Below, one piece after another: positions 59,087-64,000 of a DNA stretch of 64,000 nucleotides (positions are counted from its first letter, which is position 1; each line of letters begins with the position of its first letter). The stretch spans positions 19,209-83,208 of the forward strand of contig JAIRXU010000028.1 of the NCBI GenBank assembly GCA_031268095.1. Direction: 5' to 3'. The notes below the pieces were generated by a model. That model was not told where the DNA came from and ran no database searches. It saw nothing but the letters and a program-made list of their open reading frames with translations. This DNA comes from Oscillospiraceae bacterium (lineage in GTDB: Bacteria > Bacillota > Clostridia > Oscillospirales > Acutalibacteraceae). The translations under genes were made by a program, and so were the position numbers.

Positions 59087-60190
59087 ATGTATGAACATAT
59101 TCCTGAAAACCCCTATTTGCTTCTGACCCCCGGCCCGCTCTCGACCTCCAAGGGGGTGCGCGCCGCGCTGCTGCGGGACTGGTGCACCTGGGACGCGGAC
59201 TACAACGAAGAAATTGTGCAGCATATCCGCCGCCGTTTGGTTGCGCTGGCCACGGCGCAGACAGAGGACTACACCGCCGTACTGATGCAGGGCAGCGGAT
59301 CCTTCGGAGTGGAAGCGGCGATTGGCACAGCGCTGCCCCGCGCGGGCGGGAAACTGCTGGTTCTCGCCAATGGGGCCTATGGCCAGCGGGCGGCGACTAT
59401 GGCTCGCACCCTGGAAATTCCCCACACGGTGATCTCCCTGCCCGAGACACAGGCCCCTTCGGCGGCGCTGCTGGAAGACGCTCTGGCGGCGGATTCCGCC
59501 ATCACCCATGTGATCTTCGTGCACTGCGAGACCACCACCGGGATTCTCAACCCTCTGGAGGAATTGGCGGCGGCAGCGAAAGCGCACGGCAAGATCCTTC
59601 TGGTGGACGCAATGAGTTCTTTTGGCGGGATCCCCATGGATGCTGGCGCATGGGGGATTGATTTTCTGATCAGTTCCTCCAACAAATGCATCCAGGGTGT
59701 GCCGGGTTTCGCGCTGGTGGTCGCGAAACGGGACGTCCTGGCCCGGTGCGGGGACAATGCCCGGTCCCACAGCCTCGATCTTTATGACCAGTGGAAAGAA
59801 ATGGATTCCAGCGGAAAATGGCGTTTCACATCGCCCACCCACGTTGTCCGGGCGTTTTATCAGGCGCTGGATGAACTGGAACAGGAAGGCGGCGTGACGG
59901 CGCGGCACACACGCTACCGGGAAAATCACCGGCTGCTGGTGGAAGGCATGGCAGCCTTGGGCTATGAAACCCTGCTGCCCCCCGCGCTGCAATCGCCCAT
60001 CATCACATCCTTCCGCTACCCCTCGCCGGACTTCGATTTCCCGGCGTTTTACCAGTACTGCAAGCGGCAGGGATTCGTACTTTATCCGGGGAAAATTTCA
60101 CAGGCGCCCACCTTCCGCGTCGGCAATATCGGCGAAGTATATCCGGAAGATATGCGTCGCCTGCTGGAGGTCGTGGCCGCCTATCCATAA
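59087..60190 (+). CDS. phnW: 2-aminoethylphosphonate-pyruvate transaminase
   Basis: 367 aa, class V PLP enzyme converting 2-aminoethylphosphonate and pyruvate to phosphonoacetaldehyde and alanine. Signatures: [73 protein letters not shown] and the PLP lysine in [19 protein letters not shown] near residue 194. The ATG at 59087 is 14 nt from AGGAG; no closer in-frame ATG exists. With phnX it allows use of ciliatine-type phosphonate as phosphorus source. Confidence 0.95.
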   Translation: MYEHIPENPYLLLTPGPLSTSKGVRAALLRDWCTWDADYNEEIVQHIRRRLVALATAQTEDYTAVLMQGSGSFGVEAAIGTALPRAGGKLLVLANGAYGQRAATMARTLEIPHTVISLPETQAPSAALLEDALAADSAITHVIFVHCETTTGILNPLEELAAAAKAHGKILLVDAMSSFGGIPMDAGAWGIDFLISSSNKCIQGVPGFALVVAKRDVLARCGDNARSHSLDLYDQWKEMDSSGKWRFTSPTHVVRAFYQALDELEQEGGVTARHTRYRENHRLLVEGMAALGYETLLPPALQSPIITSFRYPSPDFDFPAFYQYCKRQGFVLYPGKISQAPTFRVGNIGEVYPEDMRRLLEVVAAYP

Positions 60191-60220
60191 TTTCGCATTC
60201 GTTTTGGGAGGGCTTCGTTT

Positions 60221-61750
60221 ATGCATTATATCAGCACCCGCGATCGCTCCCGCGCCGTGACTGCGGCGCAGGCCATCACGGACGGCATTGCTCCGGATGG
60301 TGGGCTTTACCTGCCGGCGTCGATCCCGGCTCTGACGCCGGAGGATCTGCGCCGCCTGGCCGGGCTGGATTATGTCGGCCGGGCAGAGGAACTGCTGTGC
60401 GCCTATTTGGTCGGGGAAGATGGCGTCTGGACGCGGGAGGAAGTCTCCCGCTGTGTCCGCGCGGCCTACACCGGGACGTTCACCGATCCGGCTGTGGCGC
60501 CGGTGAACGGACGGCTGCGGGATGCGGACGCCAACCAGCCCTATGTTCTTGAGCTTTTCCATGGCCCCACCTGCGCCTTCAAGGATCTGGCGCTGCAGTT
60601 GCTGCCCCATTTGCTCACCGTCTCCGCCCGGCAAACCCTGCTGGGAAAAGAGATCGTCATTCTTACCGCGACGTCCGGAGATACCGGCAAGGCGGCGCTG
60701 GAAGGATTCCGGGATGTGCCCGGAACCAAGATCGCCGTATTTTATCCCAGCGAGGGCGTCAGCCCCATGCAGAAACTGCAAATGGTTACGCAGGAAGGCG
60801 GCAACGTCCGGGTGGTGGCGGTGCGCGGGAACTTCGACGACACACAGAACGGCGTCAAAGCGATCTTCGCGGATCCTGCCCTGCGGAAGGCCATGGCCGC
60901 CAAGGGCCGGGTATTTTCCTCGGCCAATTCCATCAACTGGGGGCGGCTCGCCCCGCAGATAGTCTATTACGTCAGCGCGTACTGTGATCTTTCCGCCGAC
61001 GGGCGGATTACCCTGGGGGATCCGGTCGATTTTGTGGTACCCACCGGCAACTTTGGCAATATACTGGCAGGCTACTACGCCAAACAGATGGGGCTGCCCA
61101 TCCGGAAGCTGATCTGCGCCTCCAACCGCAACCGGGTGTTGACAGATTTTCTGCAAACCGGGCGCTACGACCGAACCCGTCCCTTTTATACCACCCTTTC
61201 GCCTTCGATGGATATCCTCATCTCCAGCAACCTCGAACGTCTGCTGTTCCTCGCGACGGACGGGAACGCGGCGGCGGTGTCCGGCTGGATGCGGCAGCTG
61301 CGGGAACAGGGGTGGTACGAAATCGGCCCGGACTGGCTGGCAAAACTGCGGGAAACGTTCACCGCCGGGACCTGCGGCGACGACGAGACACGGGATACCA
61401 TCCGCCGGGTCTGGGAGCGGACCGGCTGGCTCAGCGACCCACACACCGCCGTTGCGCTGCGGGTACTGGACGAAATTTCCGCTGCGGAAAACAGCTTTCC
61501 GACGCGGGGAGACGCTGTTCCCGCCGTGGTCGTTTCCACTGCCAGCCCTTATAAATTCCCCGCCAGCGTCCTGGAAGCCATCGAGCCTGCCCATCCTGCT
61601 CTGCGGAAAGATGAATTTGCGGCCGCAGCCGCGCTGGAGACCATGGCTGGGATTCCCTGTCCGCCCCAGCTCAAAACATTGCGCGGCAAAACACCCCGCT
61701 TCACGGACGTCTGCGACGCCGGCGACATGGCGGGATATGTGGAGTTTTGA
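60221..61750 (+). CDS. thrC: threonine synthase
   Basis: 509 aa. Converts O-phosphohomoserine to threonine with PLP. Long (class with N-terminal extension) ThrC: MHYISTRDRS, ITDGIAPDGGLYLP, PLP lysine in ELFHGPTCAFKDLALQLLPH near residue 122, TATSGDTGKAALEGF and SSANSINWGRLAPQIVYYV. GGGAGG lies upstream. It lies 30 bp after phnW; why threonine synthesis is joined to phosphonate breakdown is not obvious, though both handle phosphorylated substrates releasing phosphate. Confidence 0.95.
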   Translation: MHYISTRDRSRAVTAAQAITDGIAPDGGLYLPASIPALTPEDLRRLAGLDYVGRAEELLCAYLVGEDGVWTREEVSRCVRAAYTGTFTDPAVAPVNGRLRDADANQPYVLELFHGPTCAFKDLALQLLPHLLTVSARQTLLGKEIVILTATSGDTGKAALEGFRDVPGTKIAVFYPSEGVSPMQKLQMVTQEGGNVRVVAVRGNFDDTQNGVKAIFADPALRKAMAAKGRVFSSANSINWGRLAPQIVYYVSAYCDLSADGRITLGDPVDFVVPTGNFGNILAGYYAKQMGLPIRKLICASNRNRVLTDFLQTGRYDRTRPFYTTLSPSMDILISSNLERLLFLATDGNAAAVSGWMRQLREQGWYEIGPDWLAKLRETFTAGTCGDDETRDTIRRVWERTGWLSDPHTAVALRVLDEISAAENSFPTRGDAVPAVVVSTASPYKFPASVLEAIEPAHPALRKDEFAAAAALETMAGIPCPPQLKTLRGKTPRFTDVCDAGDMAGYVEF

Positions 61751-61751
61751 T

Positions 61752-62381
61752 ATGCCCAAAAAATCCCTTCCCCCTGTATTTGAACCGTTGGAAGAGCACC
61801 TGCGGGCGCTCGGATTCGCCGCCATCTGCGGCGTGGATGAGGCGGGCCGGGGCCCTTTGGCGGGAGATGTCTACGCTGCCGCCGTGATCCTGCCGTCAGA
61901 CTGTGTCATTGAGGGACTCGACGACTCCAAGAAGCTGACGCCTGCCCGCCGGGAAACGCTCTGCGAGGTGATTTCGGAGCGGGCGCTGGCAGCCTACGTT
62001 GCCTTGGCGACAGTGGCGGAAATTGAGCGCATTAATATCCTCCGGGCAGCGTTGCTGGCTATGCGCCGGGCGGTGGACGGACTCAATCTCCCGGCGGACA
62101 TGGCGCTGGTGGACGGCAATCAGCCGCCCCCCTTGGAGATTCCGTGCCAGACCATCGTCCGCGGCGACGCGCGCTGCGCCTCCATCGCCGCCGCATCTAT
62201 CCTGGCAAAGGTGAGCCGGGACCGGGCGATGACGGCTCTGGAGGAGACATACCCAGGCTACGGCTTCGCGCAGCACAAAGGCTATGGCACCAAAGTCCAC
62301 TACGAGGCTCTCGCCCGGCTGGGGCCCTGCCCGGCGCACCGAATGAGCTTTTTGAAAAATTGGAACCGGCTGTTGGGATAA
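61752..62381 (+). CDS. rnhB: ribonuclease HII
   Basis: 209 aa. Cuts RNA in RNA:DNA hybrids and at single ribonucleotides. Catalytic acidic residues in CGVDEAGRGPLAGDVYAAAV, GLDDSKKLTPARRE and ALVDGNQPP; IAAASILAKVSRDRAM and YGFAQHKGYGT complete the family pattern. The ATG at 61752 is 1 nt past the thrC stop with GGAG 7 nt upstream (inside thrC). The track lists it only within a longer frame from 61452. Confidence 0.95.
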   Translation: MPKKSLPPVFEPLEEHLRALGFAAICGVDEAGRGPLAGDVYAAAVILPSDCVIEGLDDSKKLTPARRETLCEVISERALAAYVALATVAEIERINILRAALLAMRRAVDGLNLPADMALVDGNQPPPLEIPCQTIVRGDARCASIAAASILAKVSRDRAMTALEETYPGYGFAQHKGYGTKVHYEALARLGPCPAHRMSFLKNWNRLLG

Positions 62382-62401
62382 TCCCATCCGCCGGTTTTTG
62401 T
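62365..62401 (+). terminator. terminator of the phnX-rnhB operon
   Basis: AACCGGC and GCCGGTT with an inner TTGGGAT/ATCCCA stem, followed by TTTTG; the 5' arm lies within the last codons of rnhB. Confidence 0.82.
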
Positions 62402-62419
62402 TGTGTGTTTTTTATTGTG

Positions 62420-63322
62420 CTAGGACTGAAAAAAGGCCGCCGCGTTGTCCCAGAACATGCCATCCAGTGCCGCCGGCGGAACCCCCATTTCGGCCAGATC
62501 CCGCCGCAGCCCGGGCAGACGGTCGAGGCCCGCCAGGCTGGGGTGGACGGTGCAGCCGTCGAAATCGGTGCCCAGGGCGAGGTACGCCGCGCCGCCGAGA
62601 GTCAGGATATGCCGGATATGCCTGGCCGCCTCCTCCGCCGTTCCTTCTCCGCCCAAGAATGGCGGATAGAGATTCACGCCCACCAATCCGCCTGCGGCAA
62701 AAAGAGCCCGTAACTGATCGTCTGTCAGGTTGCGGGGATGAGGCTGCATCGCCGCGCAATTGGAGTGAGTGGCAATCACCCGGGCGCGGACCCCGCAGGC
62801 CGCCGCGTTCCGTTGCAGGCGAAGCACATCTGAAAATCCTGCCTCGTTCAGGTGCGAAACGTCAACCGCCACGCCCCGCTCGAACATGCGGCGCACACAA
62901 TGACAGCCCGCCGCCGTCAGACCGCAGGCAGGGTCACAGGCCGATCCGCACCCCAGCCCATTCGCGCCATTCCAGGTGACGCCCATGATTTGTATGCCCC
63001 GGTCCGCCAAGGCGTCAACCCGCGCAGGATCCCCGTCCAGCGAAACGCCGTTTTCCATCGCCAACAAGGGCTGACAATATTGCGCCAGCCCGCACCGCGC
63101 CGCTTCCTCGTCATAAAAGGCCAGCGCGCGGTCGAAGCTGGCGGCGGGATCAGGTGCGCCGTCTGGCACAAAAATCGCGAACGCCTGTGCCCAAGCCTTC
63201 AGCCCCGCCGCCCGCGCGGCCGCCCATTTTTCCAGAGAAATGTGGCCGCCGTTGGCCGCCAGGCCCTCGCCGCGCCCCAAACAAGCCGTAACGGTATCGC
63301 AATGCAAATCAAAAACGCGCAT
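62420..63322 (-). CDS. membrane dipeptidase (peptidase M19, renal dipeptidase family)
   Basis: 300 aa from the ATG at 63322 (GGAAGGGGG 7 nt upstream; the track uses a GTG six codons earlier). Zinc site residues are in FDLHCDTVTA, LLAMENGVSL, GVAVDVSHLNEAGF, IATHSNCAAM and LALGTDFDG; NLTDDQLRALFAAGGLVGVN is typical. It hydrolyses dipeptides, often with D-residues. No signal peptide. An extended -10 (TGATATACT, 63341-63346) lies upstream without a strong -35. Confidence 0.92.
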   Translation of the reverse strand: MRVFDLHCDTVTACLGRGEGLAANGGHISLEKWAAARAAGLKAWAQAFAIFVPDGAPDPAASFDRALAFYDEEAARCGLAQYCQPLLAMENGVSLDGDPARVDALADRGIQIMGVTWNGANGLGCGSACDPACGLTAAGCHCVRRMFERGVAVDVSHLNEAGFSDVLRLQRNAAACGVRARVIATHSNCAAMQPHPRNLTDDQLRALFAAGGLVGVNLYPPFLGGEGTAEEAARHIRHILTLGGAAYLALGTDFDGCTVHPSLAGLDRLPGLRRDLAEMGVPPAALDGMFWDNAAAFFQS

Positions 63323-63397
63323 CTCCGCGCCCCCTTCCACAGTATATCATATGGCGGCAGAGAATTTATGCGTAGTCGTAAAAAGGATCCGCAGACA

Positions 63398-63610
63398 GGA
63401 TCACCCCCGCATGCGCGGGGAACAGTCTTCAACACAAGCGATTTGCGATTGCGTTCAAGTAAATCACCCCCGCATGCGCGGGGAACAGCCCCGTGAAGAC
63501 CGTCATGCGCACGGTCGGATCAAATCACCCCCGCATGCGCGGGGAACAGACAAATCTTCCCATTTATTTTTCAACTCCTTTCAAATCACCCCCGCATGCG
63601 CGGGGAACAG
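63398..63610 (-). CRISPR. type I-E-like CRISPR array, 4 repeats and 3 spacers
   Basis: Four 28-nt repeats at 63398-63425, 63461-63488, 63522-63549 and 63583-63610, sharing ATCACCCCCGCATGCGCGGG and ending GGGGAACAG on the plus strand. The first reads GGATCACC, the others AAATCACC. Spacers are 35, 33 and 33 nt, giving 63- and 61-bp periods. The palindromic CCCCGC...GCGGGG core and the sizes match type I-E repeats of E. coli and S. thermophilus CRISPR4; by analogy the array is transcribed on the minus strand, with its leader to the right. No cas gene is in the window. Confidence 0.93.
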
Positions 63611-63921
63611 TCACATAGGAGGTGCTGAAGCCGGTATGCATGGCAGGCCGAAAGGCAAAAATTGTCATAGCAAACCCCCGGAATCCCTATGGATTTCGGG
63701 GGTTGTTGATGTAATGGTACTCCGAAAAAGATGCAGGTTAGACGCGGGGGAGGACTTCCGAAAAGAAGGGCGCTGGAGGCGCGGTCTGCCTCCAGCGCAG
63801 CTGTAATGGTTGACTGAAAAAGATGCCTCTGCTTTACAGGCTTTCATCATACAGTCGCGCAACTCATTCACTCGCTGCTGAAAAGTATAGCACAAAGCGA
63901 TGAACATGTCAATCCCCAGCG
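63611..63921. promoter_or_regulatory. CRISPR leader-like region with hairpins and a direct repeat
   Basis: No gene supported. It contains AACCCCCGGAATCC/GGATTTCGGGGGTT (63673-63704), a perfect GCGCTGGAGGC/GCCTCCAGCGC hairpin (63770-63798), and TGTAATGGT(N)4-6GAAAAAGATGC twice (from 63711 and 63802). On the minus strand these lie just upstream of the array, so they may include its promoter and integration signals (inference). Confidence 0.5.
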
Positions 63922-64000
63922 CTAAAACTGCCCCATCTGAAGCCCCGGCGCTGCATCCGATTCCAGCGCCATTTCCGCGACGCATTCGTCCAGCCCCGCT
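63922..64000 (-). CDS. C-terminal end of an unidentified gene running off the right edge
   Basis: The minus strand enters the window in an open frame and ends ...ALESDAAPGLQMGQF-stop (TAG at 63922-63924), 25 codons. The acidic, well-formed tail looks coding. Position upstream of the array on the same strand would suit a cas gene, but the sequence was not recognised as Cas1 or Cas2. Confidence 0.4.
   Translation of the reverse strand, partial: AGLDECVAEMALESDAAPGLQMGQF

Noticed and set aside
58043-59992. 649-aa minus-strand ORF, one of the longest in the track
   Set aside because: Antisense to phnX and phnW, both of which show complete family motifs; the antisense frame is open because of high GC3 and has no recognisable domain.
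60098-61825. 575-aa minus-strand ORF
   Set aside because: Antisense to thrC, whose motifs are complete; no ribosome site.
1-64000. Possible tRNA genes, transposases, integrases or att sites
   Set aside because: No TTCGAATC-type T-arm with matching acceptor stems and no transposase or recombinase motif was recognised; a covariance-model scan would be needed to exclude a tRNA fully.

Overview
The window is about 64 kb of GC-rich, low-repeat chromosome from a Gram-positive, spore-forming member of the Clostridia. An Oscillospirales/Ruminococcaceae-type gut or anaerobic-digester organism fits best, but that placement is inference. Reasons: consensus sigma-A promoters with 17-bp spacers, AAGGAGG ribosome sites, a T-box riboswitch ahead of leuA, a spore-cortex-type LysM+GH18 hydrolase, a CpsB/CpsD-type tyrosine phosphatase and kinase, VanZ, and a PPTG-type wall-sorting tail. 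Most genes are ordinary chromosomal genes. The ORF track is full of long antisense shadow ORFs because of the high GC3. No tRNA or rRNA gene, insertion sequence or prophage was recognised.

Layout. 1-5.7 kb (minus): the N-terminal part of a cyclic beta-1,2-glucan synthase (cut by the window edge), then a T-box-controlled operon of a glycosyltransferase-like gene and leuA. 5.7-7 kb (plus): rpsF-ssb-rpsR. 7-10.3 kb: an EamA transporter, a CarD-type regulator and an HTH+TPR regulator. 10.3-13.3 kb: rpsO-pnp with a long hairpin leader before pnp. 13.5-20.8 kb: a repeat-bearing wall-anchored protein, an AraC/GyrI-type regulator, an unusual fused protein with an internal DNA duplication, a small EamA protein, a YD-repeat lipoprotein and a 58-aa minus-strand gene. 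20.8-25.8 kb: trmL, a CDP-glycerol glycerophosphotransferase-like gene, a GNAT, vanZ, rmuC and a 3-methyladenine DNA glycosylase. 26-30.7 kb (minus): a MacAB-type efflux operon with an extra lipoprotein. 30.8-37.4 kb (minus): an FGGY sugar kinase, a short GH32, a secreted ceramidase-like protein and a GH35 beta-galactosidase. 37.4-41.5 kb (minus): a spore-type GH18 and a Ca2+-type P-ATPase. 41.6-51 kb (plus): cpsB, a fused Wzz/BY-kinase, a DegT aminotransferase, tadA, and two zinc-ribbon ABC half-transporters bracketing a DUF1854 protein. 51.2-54.5 kb: a fatty acyl ligase-ACP-acyltransferase cassette. 54.6-58.1 kb (minus): a zinc-ribbon protein, a phospholipase C-like protein, citrate synthase, and a MarR regulator with three operator-like sites in its own promoter. 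58.2-62.4 kb (plus): phnX-phnW-thrC-rnhB. 62.4-64 kb: an M19 dipeptidase, a four-repeat type I-E-like CRISPR array, a leader-like region and the tail of an unidentified gene.

How the parts work together. Several blocks concern the cell envelope: glucan synthase, wall protein, glycerophosphotransferase, BY-kinase system, acyl-lipid cassette and efflux operon. Glycan/lipid scavenging genes (GH32, GH35, FGGY kinase, ceramidase-like) suggest use of host or plant material. The least explained items are the zinc-ribbon ABC/DUF1854 locus, the acyl ligase-ACP-acyltransferase cassette, and ACAAC pentamers phased at about 10/20 bp in front of two genes (leuA and a small EamA transporter). All assignments come from reading motifs; no database search was run.
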